A DNA stretch of 64,000 nucleotides from Thiomicrospira aerophila AL3 (GTDB lineage: Bacteria; Pseudomonadota; Gammaproteobacteria; Thiomicrospirales; Thiomicrospiraceae): the NCBI RefSeq assembly GCF_000227665.2, contig NZ_CP007030.1, positions 558,001 to 622,000 on the forward strand, in the 5' to 3' direction. This document shows, piece by piece, positions 31,392 to 39,632 of the stretch. How positions within the stretch are numbered: the stretch's first letter is position 1; each line of letters begins with the position of its first letter. The notes under the pieces were generated by a model. It saw nothing but the letters and a program-made list of their open reading frames with translations, was not told where the DNA came from and did no database searches. Position numbers and translations under genes: made by a program.

Positions 31392-32267
31392 TTGAAAATT
31401 CGATATATGGCCGTTTTAGCAGGCCTGGTCAGTCATAACACATTCATTTATGCGGCTAATGATGATCAATCCTTGGCCTGGAAGCCCGCGATTGAATTTG
31501 AGTATGATAATTTTCAATCGTCACGATTTGACAACAGTCGCGGTGAATTGTCATTGGATGTCGCTAAATTTAAGATCTCTAATCGTTATATCAGCGTGGA
31601 CTACCAACATTGGAATGTTGATACTAAAAATATAGCAGAGCTACCTTTTGGTGACCAGCAGTCCAAGCCGATAAAACAGCTTGAATCCTTTAATATTAGC
31701 ACAGGTTATATGGCCAGGATTAATCCAAATTGGCGTTGGCTCAATACACTGGGTCTGGGTGTGAACTATGAAAAGCAGATTAATGATGCAACCAGTGTCA
31801 ATTTGTTGAGCTTAGGTTTTTATAGTCTTAATCCGGATTTGGATATTATTGCTGGTTTTAGTTACCGCTATCATCCTGTGCAATCACGTATCTTACCGGC
31901 GGTGGGTTTGAGTTATCGCGCCAATGAGTTTGAAGGCTGGAGTGCCACGCTCGGTTTTCCGCGTAGTTTTGTTAATTATGGTTTTGCGGCTGACTGGCAA
32001 GTGAGCGCAGGCTTGGCCTATCAACGAATCTTGGCAAAATTAGCAAAGGACAGTGTCATTGAAGCCGATGGTTATGTTGAGATTAGTAATTGGCAAACCG
32101 ATGTTCGATTGATTCATCGTCCTGCGCCGGCATGGGAAGTATTCGCCAGTTTGCGTTATATTCCCTTCTATGAGTTTGAAACCTATAATCAGCGCGGCAA
32201 CAGACAGGATACGTATGATCTTGAGCCAACAGTGGGCGCGGGATTAGGCGTGCGTTATCAATTTTAG
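31392..32267 (+). CDS. Predicted outer-membrane beta-barrel protein
   Basis: A 291-residue exported protein. I chose TTG 31392 because GGAGG lies 6 bp upstream; an earlier in-frame TTG at 31386 overlaps that site. A signal peptide covers about 22 residues. The rest alternates hydrophobic and polar residues in many strands with aromatic belts (for example NRYISVDYQHW) and ends in Tyr-Gln-Phe, a classic C-terminal Phe recognised by the outer-membrane assembly machinery. I do not recognise a specific family or substrate. CAGGCCTG at 31420 lies in the signal peptide (Ala-Gly-Leu). Confidence 0.65.
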   Translation: MKIRYMAVLAGLVSHNTFIYAANDDQSLAWKPAIEFEYDNFQSSRFDNSRGELSLDVAKFKISNRYISVDYQHWNVDTKNIAELPFGDQQSKPIKQLESFNISTGYMARINPNWRWLNTLGLGVNYEKQINDATSVNLLSLGFYSLNPDLDIIAGFSYRYHPVQSRILPAVGLSYRANEFEGWSATLGFPRSFVNYGFAADWQVSAGLAYQRILAKLAKDSVIEADGYVEISNWQTDVRLIHRPAPAWEVFASLRYIPFYEFETYNQRGNRQDTYDLEPTVGAGLGVRYQF

Positions 32268-32272
32268 GGACT

Positions 32273-32292
32273 AAAAAACCCGCCGAAGCGGG
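32273..32292 (-). terminator. Terminator of the sulfide dehydrogenase operon
   Basis: On the minus strand CCCGC (32292-32288), loop TTCG, GCGGG (32283-32279) is followed by six T residues (32278-32273). It lies 35 bp after the micro-protein stop and also just past the convergent barrel gene. Confidence 0.8.
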
Positions 32293-32327
32293 CTATCCTG
32301 AGGAGCAGGATTTGGATGTTGTTGTGT

Positions 32328-32426
32328 TTAAGTTGACACAACAGTAAGTAGGCTCAAAAGCCAGATGAGGGTAATTGAGCCGAAGGTGAGGATAATGCCC
32401 CAGATAATGGCTTTGATTCCGTTCAT
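32328..32426 (-). CDS. 32-residue single-helix membrane micro-protein, last gene of the fcc operon
   Basis: The minus strand from ATG 32426 to TAA 32328 encodes MNGIKAIIWGIILTFG, then 16 more mostly hydrophobic residues (SITLIWLLSLLTVVST). The ATG overlaps the fccA stop as ATGA, and AGGAGG lies 6 bp upstream inside the end of fccA. Together with the terminator that follows, this strongly indicates a translated gene. Cytochrome bd oxidases have one-helix subunits of similar size (CydX, AppX) encoded at the end of their operons. This operon contains bd-like membrane subunits, so a CydX-like structural role is a reasonable inference. Sequence similarity to CydX is not evident. Confidence 0.6.
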   Translation of the reverse strand: MNGIKAIIWGIILTFGSITLIWLLSLLTVVST

Positions 32427-33151
32427 TTGGCACCTCCTTGATAACCGAGTCCGGCGTAATAATCCGCGAGCGCTTGAATTTCAGCATCACTCAATTCATA
32501 GGCAAACTGCGCCATGCCTTCGTGAATATCATTGCTGCGTTTTTTGTCACGGTAAGCCTGCATAGTGCGCATAAAATAGTCGCTGGTTTGACCGGCAAGG
32601 GCAGGGGTAATGCCATTGCCTTCACCATGTGCGCCGTGACAAGACGCGCAAGCAATAATCATCCGACTCACCTCACCCTTGCGGATCATGTGATCTATTT
32701 TTGGTTCGGTGTCCGGTTGTGCGACCCGAATCGGCAACGCCTGCTGGGCATAATAGACTGCGAGATCCGCCATGTCTTGGTTTGACATCGGCAGGGTGGC
32801 GGCTTGCATCAGTTTGGCCTTGCCATCACCTTCATTACGCAAACCGGATTGATAATCCAGTAGGGTTTTGTAGGTGTATTCTTTGGTTTGCCCGGCTAGG
32901 CTGGGTGCATTGCGTGAGGGCGCGACACCGGCATCACCGTGACACGTCATACAAAGGCCGTCGCGGTGTAATTGGGCACCTCGTAACGCGTCACCTTGCG
33001 GCATTTCGCTGAGGGTTTGGTTCCATTCAATATGCGTCCAAGTCTTAGCCGCAGCTTTAGGTTCGGCCGCCAAGCTTGCACCGGCGGTGCTGATCAGCAA
33101 AGCGGATAATGCACCGGCCAGGGCGTTTGATAAACGGTTGGGTTTGGTCAT
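32423..33151 (-). CDS. fccA: Dihaem cytochrome c subunit of flavocytochrome c sulfide dehydrogenase
   Basis: A 242-residue protein starting at ATG 33151, preceded by AAGGAG six bases upstream; the longer open frame has no such site. A signal peptide of about 28 residues is followed by two c-type haem sites, CMTCH near residue 67 and CASCH near residue 168, in two similar cytochrome c domains as in cytochrome c4 and FccA. Methionines in each half (for example TLPMSN) can serve as axial ligands. It accepts electrons from the FAD subunit encoded directly upstream. Periplasmic. The stop overlaps the micro-protein start. Confidence 0.85.
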   Translation of the reverse strand: MTKPNRLSNALAGALSALLISTAGASLAAEPKAAAKTWTHIEWNQTLSEMPQGDALRGAQLHRDGLCMTCHGDAGVAPSRNAPSLAGQTKEYTYKTLLDYQSGLRNEGDGKAKLMQAATLPMSNQDMADLAVYYAQQALPIRVAQPDTEPKIDHMIRKGEVSRMIIACASCHGAHGEGNGITPALAGQTSDYFMRTMQAYRDKKRSNDIHEGMAQFAYELSDAEIQALADYYAGLGYQGGAK

Positions 33152-33167
33152 GTTATTCTCCTTGGCC

Positions 33168-34475
33168 CTAGTGAAAGATTTCTTTGCGGAAAGTACGTTG
33201 CCAGTTTTTCGCCAAGTCGGCACGAATATGGCGAACATAGGGGTTATCCGTCACCTCTGAAATGCGCTGTTGCACCAAATAACGGTCACCGGCAAAACGA
33301 TGGGTGTCGGCAATGGTCATGCCATAGTCATCGGAAATAATGGCCACACAGTTATTCGCAATAAACGGCGTGCCGGGTTCGCGGCCTTCCAAGTCGGCAA
33401 CAATGGATTCCACCACCACCTTGGCTTGGTTGCTGGCAATCATGCCGGTTTTCGACATCGGGGCATTCACCATATCGCCAATCACATAGACATTCGGGTC
33501 AACTAGGGATTTAAAGGTTTTGGCTTCAAAATCCACCCAACGCTGGCCTTGTGCCAGGCCTGCATCCATCGCAAACTTTGATGCTTTGTGCGGCGGGATA
33601 ATGTTGATGACATCCGCTTTAATTTTTTCACCACTGGCGGTGATGAGGGTTTTATTGGCGGCATCGAGTTTAACCGCGCGGCCACCTTCTTTTTCGGCCA
33701 CCCAGCTAATCACTTCATTTTCGGTGCCAAAGCCATAGCGTTCTTTCCAGTAGTGTTCATAGTGCTCCTGGAAGGTATAGCGGTTTTTGGCATCGAGAAT
33801 AATTAACTTCGCGGTGGGATTGGTGCGCGACAGTTGATCGGCAATCATCGAGACCCGCTCATAAGGGGCAGGGGGGCAGCGATAAGCACCATCCGGAGAT
33901 GACATAACAAACACACCGCCTTGGGGCATGGCATCAATTTGCGCTTTCAGTTTGGCGGTTTGTGCGCCGGCTTTCCATGCGTGTGGCAAATCACCCGCGG
34001 CATGGGCGGCACTATAGCCCTCGACCGCGTCATAGATAAAGTCCGGCCCAGTCGAAACCACCAGCTTGTCGTAGCTGACTTTTTCGCCGGAGGCTAAACG
34101 TAATTGGCGCTTGGCATAGTCAATCGCTACCGCCTTGTCTTGAATCACATTGACGCCATAACGCTGGCGCATAGTGTCATAGTTAAAGGTCAGGTTTTCA
34201 AGGGTTTCGTGACCGTTAAATACCTCGTTACTGCCCGGGCAGAAGGTGTATTGCGGATTCGGTTCAACCAATGTGATACGGACGTCCGCATTCGCGATTC
34301 GCAGATACTTCGCGGTCGCAGCGCCACCGATGCCACCACCGACAATAACAATATGCGCTGACTTGCTTGACCAGGCCTGGTTGCTAAAACCAAATAAGCC
34401 AGTGCTGGCAACCGCGGCGGCGCCAAAGCGTTTAATTAGGTCGCGACGACTTAGGGTTGATTGTGATGAGCTCAT
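33168..34475 (-). CDS. fccB: Flavocytochrome c sulfide dehydrogenase, flavin subunit
   Basis: A 435-residue flavoprotein that oxidises sulfide to sulfur and passes electrons to FccA. It has a Tat signal (SRRDLIKRFG at residues 9-18), an FAD-binding GGGIGG motif near 46-51, and the three cysteines expected from the Allochromatium enzyme. Cys79 in YTFCPGSNEV aligns with the covalent FAD attachment site. Cys200 in AYRCPPAPYE and Cys376 in NNCVAI align with the redox-active disulfide. The C-terminal VIGDMVNAPMSKTG segment is also typical. Its ATG overlaps the preceding cytochrome gene by 4 bp. CAGGCCTG lies at 33555 and 34372. Confidence 0.9.
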   Translation of the reverse strand: MSSSQSTLSRRDLIKRFGAAAVASTGLFGFSNQAWSSKSAHIVIVGGGIGGAATAKYLRIANADVRITLVEPNPQYTFCPGSNEVFNGHETLENLTFNYDTMRQRYGVNVIQDKAVAIDYAKRQLRLASGEKVSYDKLVVSTGPDFIYDAVEGYSAAHAAGDLPHAWKAGAQTAKLKAQIDAMPQGGVFVMSSPDGAYRCPPAPYERVSMIADQLSRTNPTAKLIILDAKNRYTFQEHYEHYWKERYGFGTENEVISWVAEKEGGRAVKLDAANKTLITASGEKIKADVINIIPPHKASKFAMDAGLAQGQRWVDFEAKTFKSLVDPNVYVIGDMVNAPMSKTGMIASNQAKVVVESIVADLEGREPGTPFIANNCVAIISDDYGMTIADTHRFAGDRYLVQQRISEVTDNPYVRHIRADLAKNWQRTFRKEIFH

Positions 34476-34915
34476 TGCGCACCTCCGATTTGTTTAATTG
34501 TGCCGTCAGGATTTAAAAAGGCCGATTCGCGCACATTCGGCGCTGGCCATTGTTCCGCCGGTAGCGAGGCAAAATAATCCGCCATTGCCTCGATTTCAGC
34601 ATCGCTGTACACATAAGCGACATCATGCATCACTATGGTCGGGAAATCGCCTTGGCGAAACGCCTTCATCAGGTCAATAAAGTGTTGGCGGTTCATACCC
34701 GCTAACGGCGGCATGCCTTCGTTAAACTCGGCGCCCAGGGTGCCATGACAGGCGGCACAGCTATCGCCAAGCATTTTGCCGCTTGGCATCGGGAACTGGG
34801 CATTGATTTCATTCACCTGTTCATCAGTGAGTTTGGCGTCGGCTGCCATCACCAGGCCTGGTAGTGTCAGGCAGGCGATCAGCGCGCTTTGTAATAATTG
34901 ATTTTTAATCTTCAT
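34472..34915 (-). CDS. Periplasmic monohaem cytochrome c
   Basis: A 147-residue secreted protein. I chose ATG 34915 because AAGGAG lies six bases upstream; the adjacent ATG 34918 is the alternative, and the much longer upstream frame lies inside the previous gene. After a signal peptide (about 22 residues, ending AMA-like) comes one haem site, CAACH near residue 53, and a cytochrome c helix pattern similar to each half of FccA (YSDAEIEAMADYFASL). It sits between the bd-like subunits and fccB, so it probably carries electrons between them. CAGGCCTG at 34853 lies in the signal peptide. Confidence 0.8.
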   Translation of the reverse strand: MKIKNQLLQSALIACLTLPGLVMAADAKLTDEQVNEINAQFPMPSGKMLGDSCAACHGTLGAEFNEGMPPLAGMNRQHFIDLMKAFRQGDFPTIVMHDVAYVYSDAEIEAMADYFASLPAEQWPAPNVRESAFLNPDGTIKQIGGAQ

Positions 34916-34925
34916 CATTGTCTCC

Positions 34926-36164
34926 TTACTGCATCCAAACCCAAAAACCGAGCACAAAGAAGTGCACCATCCATAGTGAAATAATCCAGATGGCAATCGT
35001 ACCGGCACGGTCAACAGCGACGCTTGGCACATACACGCCTTTGCTTTGACCGACTTTCCAGGCAATGGTGAGGAAGTAACCCAATACCGCGCCACCGACG
35101 ACCGCAAACGTACCGAAGAACAATAGGGTCGAATACCAGTCAATGATTACTTTGTAGTCAAAAAAGTTATAGCCAAAGAAACCGTTCAGAATGTCATAAC
35201 GCAACACCTCGCGGCCAATGGAAGGCAATAACACCGCAATAAACGCCATTGCCAACACCATATAGTTACAAATCGATTTAGCGTCGTTTAAACGTAGGTG
35301 TGACCATACCGCTAAGCCAATAAAGCCCAACGCAGGTAAGATGCTCCAGATGGAACCGGCAAAGTTTTCAGCGGTTTCAGGCAGGGTGACCATCCAACCA
35401 AGATAGGGAATTAACACCAATAATGAACCGACTTTAAGCCATTTTTTACCTAATTCCGCTGTCCAGTTTAAATAGGCGTGATCTGCATCTTCGCGCACTG
35501 ATTTAAAGCGACGATAAGCCACCATCATTGCGCCGGCAACCGGAATCGCAATCAGGATAAAGAAGGCAAAGCGCCAAGGGTTGTTGGCATGCAATTGTGA
35601 ACCTGTGGTATCCATTGCACCATTGGGCATATACCACTGCTGCCAAAGTTCAGGGTGCAACATTTGCGAGGTTAGGCTGTGCATAATCCAACCGGCGAGC
35701 AAAAAGATCGCAAGGCTAGAAATAATCGACCAGCGTGCTTTGGGCTTATCCGACCCCTGACCAAATTTACCATTGCGGAAATAGTAGTAATACATCAGCC
35801 AGTAGGCCATGATCATAATCACAATAAAGCCAATTACCCAGCGTGCGGATAACACATTCGAGGTATACCACTGTGGGTCGTAGACCACCTGCACAAACAG
35901 CAGTGGCGCGACCCCAATCACAATCGCCACCGAGACCGAAACCTTGGCGATTTCCAGCATCGCACTGGCAAGACGTTGCCAGTAAGGGTTATTGCTAAAC
36001 GCACCGTAGGCAGTGATTGCACCGGTGCCCAGCATGAGTTGGACAAAGAAAATGTGCATGGCGAAGGTTAACACCCCCAAAGCGATAAATACGATCGGGT
36101 AAAAAGGCACGCCCGCCGGATTGCGCAGGGCGTACATCATGTCAGTTAATTGTGCGACTTCCAT
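34926..36164 (-). CDS. Cytochrome bd-like membrane subunit, small partner
   Basis: A 412-residue polytopic membrane protein with about nine helices. The first helix carries a His (His37 in FAMHIFFVQLMLG) and the second block is rich in aromatic residues. The pattern resembles the N-terminal part of cytochrome bd oxidase subunit I proteins rather than CydB. It has no cytochrome c motif. It begins one base overlapping the stop of the larger subunit and is followed after 10 bp by the cytochrome c gene. I infer the second half of a membrane quinone or cytochrome oxidoreductase dedicated to the sulfide dehydrogenase. Quinol oxidase activity is not established. Confidence 0.55.
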   Translation of the reverse strand: MEVAQLTDMMYALRNPAGVPFYPIVFIALGVLTFAMHIFFVQLMLGTGAITAYGAFSNNPYWQRLASAMLEIAKVSVSVAIVIGVAPLLFVQVVYDPQWYTSNVLSARWVIGFIVIMIMAYWLMYYYYFRNGKFGQGSDKPKARWSIISSLAIFLLAGWIMHSLTSQMLHPELWQQWYMPNGAMDTTGSQLHANNPWRFAFFILIAIPVAGAMMVAYRRFKSVREDADHAYLNWTAELGKKWLKVGSLLVLIPYLGWMVTLPETAENFAGSIWSILPALGFIGLAVWSHLRLNDAKSICNYMVLAMAFIAVLLPSIGREVLRYDILNGFFGYNFFDYKVIIDWYSTLLFFGTFAVVGGAVLGYFLTIAWKVGQSKGVYVPSVAVDRAGTIAIWIISLWMVHFFVLGFWVWMQ

Positions 36165-37621
36165 TATTGTATCTCCTCTGCAGACGATTTCATGCTCACC
36201 ACCAGACCGGCTTTATCGGCCAATTGCTTGGCTTGTCGGTTAGCGATTTCTTCGCTAATCGCCAGATTGGTGGCGGCTAAACCGTCATTGTTCATTTTGG
36301 TTAGGTAAGCGGCAATGGCTTGCACTTCCGATTCCAACATTGGCATTTTCGGCATATAAGCAATATTGCCGGGCACTAATGCGCCTCGGATATAGCGCGC
36401 CATCACTTCTTCATTCACCTGATCAGGGAAGTAACGATGTAACGGGCGAATACCGGAATCGCTGACCGAGTGACAGTTAGCGCAATAGGTCATGGTGATA
36501 AATTCACCGGCTTGGATTTTATTGCCGTCATTCACGGTTTGCAGATGTTCCGGTGTGAACGGATGGGCTTTAAGAATGCCCACTTTTTCAATCAAGGGCA
36601 GTTGCGATTGAATATCCATGCCCGGTACATCACGGCCGATGATTTGGTTGGAATACACATATTGGCCCGCCACCCAAGGCTTACGCATGGATTCACGCGC
36701 GGTTTCTTCCGGCCAAAGCCCGGCGACCAAAATCACAATCGCCATGGTGCCGGCAAAGCCGCTGACCAAAAACTTAGGTTGCACCATGGTCAACACGAAA
36801 TAACCAATCGTTAAGCCTAATACGATGGCGATACTTGGGCCAAAGTAATCTGGCAAACGGTTTTCCATCACCAATAACGCATAGTCAGGTACCGAGTTCA
36901 GATAAAGCTGGAACATGGCTGCGCCTAACAGGGTAGCGATAATCCCCAACCAACCGAGTTTGCGGGTCATTTCTTTTTTAAACGCTTGGTCTTTGATCCC
37001 GGCGACAATAATGCCGCCGACCACGGCGGTCATGGTGAGCATAAACATCGCACGCATCGCCAACTGAATAAAGGTGTTGTCACCATAGAAGCCAAGCAGA
37101 TAACCGCCGTCTTCAAACCAGGCTTCTTTGCCCGGCACCATCATAAACGACAGAATGCCGACAATAATCACCATGGTGGCGAAGGAGGCGATACCAAAAA
37201 TCACCGAGATTTTCATATGTGTTTTCTTATCGACCTTGCCGACCAGATACACAATCATATAAATCCCAATCACCTCGATCACAAAGAACACCCATTCGGT
37301 CGCCCATTTCCACACAAACGAGTGGATCAATGCGCCAATACCGTTCGGGCTGGCGACCGTGGTGGAATACCAAATCCCGACCCCGGTTAACGAGCCGGCG
37401 ACATAGGTAAACACCAAAAGAAACAGCCCGTACTTTTTAACAAAATCGAGATAGTCATCACGATCATCTTTCCAAGCACGGTAAGACAGATAAGCAAATA
37501 ACAAGGCCGCACCCACCGAGGTGTGTGAGGCGAGAATGTGAAAAGTGGCGATAAAGCCGACCACCCAGCCCGAACCGACTGCGGGTTCGTACCAGGTGGG
37601 GAACAGTCCAATGAGTTCCAT
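36164..37621 (-). CDS. Cytochrome bd-like membrane subunit fused to a cytochrome c domain
   Basis: A 485-residue protein beginning at ATG 37621 (GAGG 8 bp upstream; an upstream in-frame ATG at 37657 lacks a site). Eight or nine transmembrane helices come first. His28 and His33 are in the first helix, and a block around FFVIEVIGIYMIVYLVGK is reminiscent of the FFLES segment of CydA. A C-terminal periplasmic cytochrome c domain follows, with CANCH near residue 378 and a Met-rich PKMPML stretch for the axial ligand. CydA-like helices joined to a haem c suggest electron transfer between quinone or oxygen chemistry and periplasmic cytochromes. First gene of the fcc operon. Confidence 0.65.
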   Translation of the reverse strand: MELIGLFPTWYEPAVGSGWVVGFIATFHILASHTSVGAALLFAYLSYRAWKDDRDDYLDFVKKYGLFLLVFTYVAGSLTGVGIWYSTTVASPNGIGALIHSFVWKWATEWVFFVIEVIGIYMIVYLVGKVDKKTHMKISVIFGIASFATMVIIVGILSFMMVPGKEAWFEDGGYLLGFYGDNTFIQLAMRAMFMLTMTAVVGGIIVAGIKDQAFKKEMTRKLGWLGIIATLLGAAMFQLYLNSVPDYALLVMENRLPDYFGPSIAIVLGLTIGYFVLTMVQPKFLVSGFAGTMAIVILVAGLWPEETARESMRKPWVAGQYVYSNQIIGRDVPGMDIQSQLPLIEKVGILKAHPFTPEHLQTVNDGNKIQAGEFITMTYCANCHSVSDSGIRPLHRYFPDQVNEEVMARYIRGALVPGNIAYMPKMPMLESEVQAIAAYLTKMNNDGLAATNLAISEEIANRQAKQLADKAGLVVSMKSSAEEIQ

Positions 37622-37656
37622 CGTAAAATCCTCATGAAAATGGATAGATAATTTCA

Positions 37657-37753
37657 ATACCCATATTAATTTTTTTTAAGTCTTGAGACTATTACAAAAG
37701 TCTTAAGATGACATCAACTGTGGATTCTACATAAATATATTGTATATGGGTAT
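37657..37753. promoter_or_regulatory. Inverted repeats in the divergent fcc operon / DCC gene control region
   Basis: In this 243-bp gap ATACCCATAT (37657-37666) and ATATGGGTAT (37744-37753) form a perfect 10-bp inverted repeat 87 bp apart centre to centre. Between them, AGTCTTGAGACT (37679-37690) has perfect 5-bp arms and CTTGAGACT pairs imperfectly with AGTCTTAAG (37699-37707). This looks like operator architecture for a regulator controlling the sulfide operon; no regulator gene is adjacent. Confidence 0.4.
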
Positions 37754-37804
37754 CAGTAAATTTTATATTAAAGGTCAAGAAAAATTAATCCTTGTATTGG
37801 TCTC

Positions 37805-37833
37805 TTGCGACAAAGTGCTACAAACAAGATAAT
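37805..37833 (+). promoter_or_regulatory. Sigma-70 promoter of the DCC-family gene
   Basis: TTGCGA (37805-37810), 17-bp spacer, GATAAT (37828-37833), about 32 bp before the GTG start. Confidence 0.6.
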
Positions 37834-37864
37834 GAGAGATATTTTTTATTAACGGAGACCTATC

Positions 37865-38248
37865 GTGGCTCAACACCAAATCAAGGGTTTGATTCGCGTT
37901 TATTACGACGGCTTATGTGGTTTGTGTCGGCGTGAAATTGCCTATTATCAAAAAATTCAGCCTGCCGATGTGTTTGAATGGATTGATATTACCCAGTCTG
38001 CGGATGATTTAGCGCAGCAAGGTATAAGCCTACAAACCGCGCTGAAACATTTGCACGTGCAAGATGCGCAAGGACACTGGCATCTTGGCGTTGATGCTTT
38101 TTTAGTGATTTGGCGCGGGTTGGGTGGAGTTTGGTCGATGCTGGCACGCATTGTCGCACTACCAGGCCTGCTGCAGCTAGCACGAATAGCCTATAAATTA
38201 TTTGCGGCCTGGCGCTATAAACGTCTTAGTCACTGCAAGCTTGATTAA
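37865..38248 (+). CDS. DCC-family thiol-disulfide oxidoreductase-like protein (DUF393)
   Basis: A 127-residue protein starting at GTG 37865 with GGAG seven bases upstream. Near the N-terminus it has the family signature YYDGLCGLC: a DxxCxxC motif with two cysteines, as in thioredoxin-like proteins. The C-terminus has a hydrophobic helix (SMLARIVALPGLLQLARIAY) that may contact the membrane. The substrate is unknown. The divergent arrangement with the sulfide dehydrogenase operon suggests, but does not prove, a role in handling sulfur or redox stress. CAGGCCTG lies at 38163. Confidence 0.75.
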   Translation: MAQHQIKGLIRVYYDGLCGLCRREIAYYQKIQPADVFEWIDITQSADDLAQQGISLQTALKHLHVQDAQGHWHLGVDAFLVIWRGLGGVWSMLARIVALPGLLQLARIAYKLFAAWRYKRLSHCKLD

Positions 38249-38282
38249 CTCAGTTACCTCATATAACAGGATGTTCCATTAG

Positions 38283-39632
38283 ATGAAAAAAACCTTGATT
38301 AAAAATGCTATGGTCGTTAACGATGGTCATATTCAACAGCTTGATGTATTGATTGAAGGTCAGTTTATCGCAGCGGTGGGCACTATTCCCTCGATAGACG
38401 GCTTAGAGGTAGTCGATGCGACCGGCCTGTATCTAATGCCTGGCGTGATTGATGGCCAGGTGCATTTTCGTGACCCGGGTTTGACCCATAAGGGCGATAT
38501 CGCAACGGAGAGTCGTGCGGCGGTAGCTGGTGGTACGACCTCCTATATTGATATGCCTAATACGCGTCCGAATGTGTTGTCGATGCCCTTGCTAGAAGAA
38601 AAATACGCTCTCGCCGCGCAGAAATCCTTGGCGAATTTTGGGTTTTTTCTGGGGGTGAATGGGGATAATTTAGATGAGGTACTGCAAACCGATACTTCGA
38701 GTTTGTTGGCGGTGTCAGATGATGGGTTGTATTTTACCAAAAAAGGTAATTTGTTGGCGGATAATCCCGAAACGCTGGAAAAGCTGTTTGCCGGTTGTCC
38801 GGCGATTATTGCCATTCACTCTGAAAAAGAACAGTTGGTTGAAGAAAATGAAGAACGCTATCGCGCACAATACGGTGACAATGTGCCGATTGAGTGTCAT
38901 CCGCTGATTCGCAGTGAGCAGGCCTGCTTTGAAGCCACCGAGCGCGCGATTGCGTTGGCGAACAGACATAGCGCGCGTTTGCATATATTACATTTGACCA
39001 CCGCAGCGGAAACGGCGTTGTTCCGTAATGATATTCCGCTCACCAAGAAGCGGATTACCACTGAGGTGTCAGTGCATCATCTATGGTTTAACGATCAGGA
39101 TTATGCGCGTTTAGGCACGCGGATTAAATGGAACCCGGCGATTAAAACCGAGCAGGATCGCCAAGGCTTAATGCAGGCGTTGTTGGACGATCGGATTGAT
39201 TTTATTACCACCGACCATGCACCCCATACTGAGGAAGAAAAAGATCAGCCTTACTTTCAGTCGATGTCGGGCGCACCGATGGTGCAGCACTCGTTGAATA
39301 TCATGCTGGAGTTTTATCGCCAAGGTGTGATTTCGCTGGAAAAAATTGTTGAAAAAATGAGCCATAATCCAGCGACTTTTTATCGTATGTCAAAACGGGG
39401 CTTTATCCGTGAAGGCTATTATGCTGACATGGTGTTGTTCGATTTGAACCAGCCCTGGACGGTGTCGAAAGACAATATTTTGTATAAGTGCGGTTGGTCG
39501 CCCTTAGAAGGCACAGAGTTGCATTCGCAAGTGGTATCCACCTGGGTGAATGGGCATTTGGCCTATCATCAAGGTGTATTTGATGACACGCAGCTGGGCT
39601 TGCCGTTGGTGGTAGAGCAGGCTGCGCGTTAA
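38283..39632 (+). CDS. pyrC: Dihydroorotase
   Basis: A 449-residue amidohydrolase that cyclises carbamoyl-aspartate to dihydroorotate in pyrimidine synthesis. The metal-binding DGQVHFRDPG motif lies near residue 57, followed by HKGDIATESRAAVAGGTTSY and DMPNTRPN. Two more metal-ligand regions are AIHSEK and LHILHLTTA. The catalytic Asp is in TTDHAPHTEEEK. Length and motifs fit the longer class I bacterial dihydroorotases; allantoinase and dihydropyrimidinase relatives are less likely given the NTRPN substrate motif. Convergent with the LysR gene with a 4-bp overlap. CAGGCCTG lies at 38919. Confidence 0.85.
   Translation: MKKTLIKNAMVVNDGHIQQLDVLIEGQFIAAVGTIPSIDGLEVVDATGLYLMPGVIDGQVHFRDPGLTHKGDIATESRAAVAGGTTSYIDMPNTRPNVLSMPLLEEKYALAAQKSLANFGFFLGVNGDNLDEVLQTDTSSLLAVSDDGLYFTKKGNLLADNPETLEKLFAGCPAIIAIHSEKEQLVEENEERYRAQYGDNVPIECHPLIRSEQACFEATERAIALANRHSARLHILHLTTAAETALFRNDIPLTKKRITTEVSVHHLWFNDQDYARLGTRIKWNPAIKTEQDRQGLMQALLDDRIDFITTDHAPHTEEEKDQPYFQSMSGAPMVQHSLNIMLEFYRQGVISLEKIVEKMSHNPATFYRMSKRGFIREGYYADMVLFDLNQPWTVSKDNILYKCGWSPLEGTELHSQVVSTWVNGHLAYHQGVFDDTQLGLPLVVEQAAR

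Noticed and set aside
32438-33012. Plus-strand frames opposite fccA
   Set aside because: They lie opposite a well-supported dihaem cytochrome gene and show no independent evidence.
34916-35143. Longer N-terminal extension of the monohaem cytochrome c
   Set aside because: It lies in the end of the preceding membrane-subunit gene, lacks a ribosome binding site, and would place residues before a normal signal peptide.
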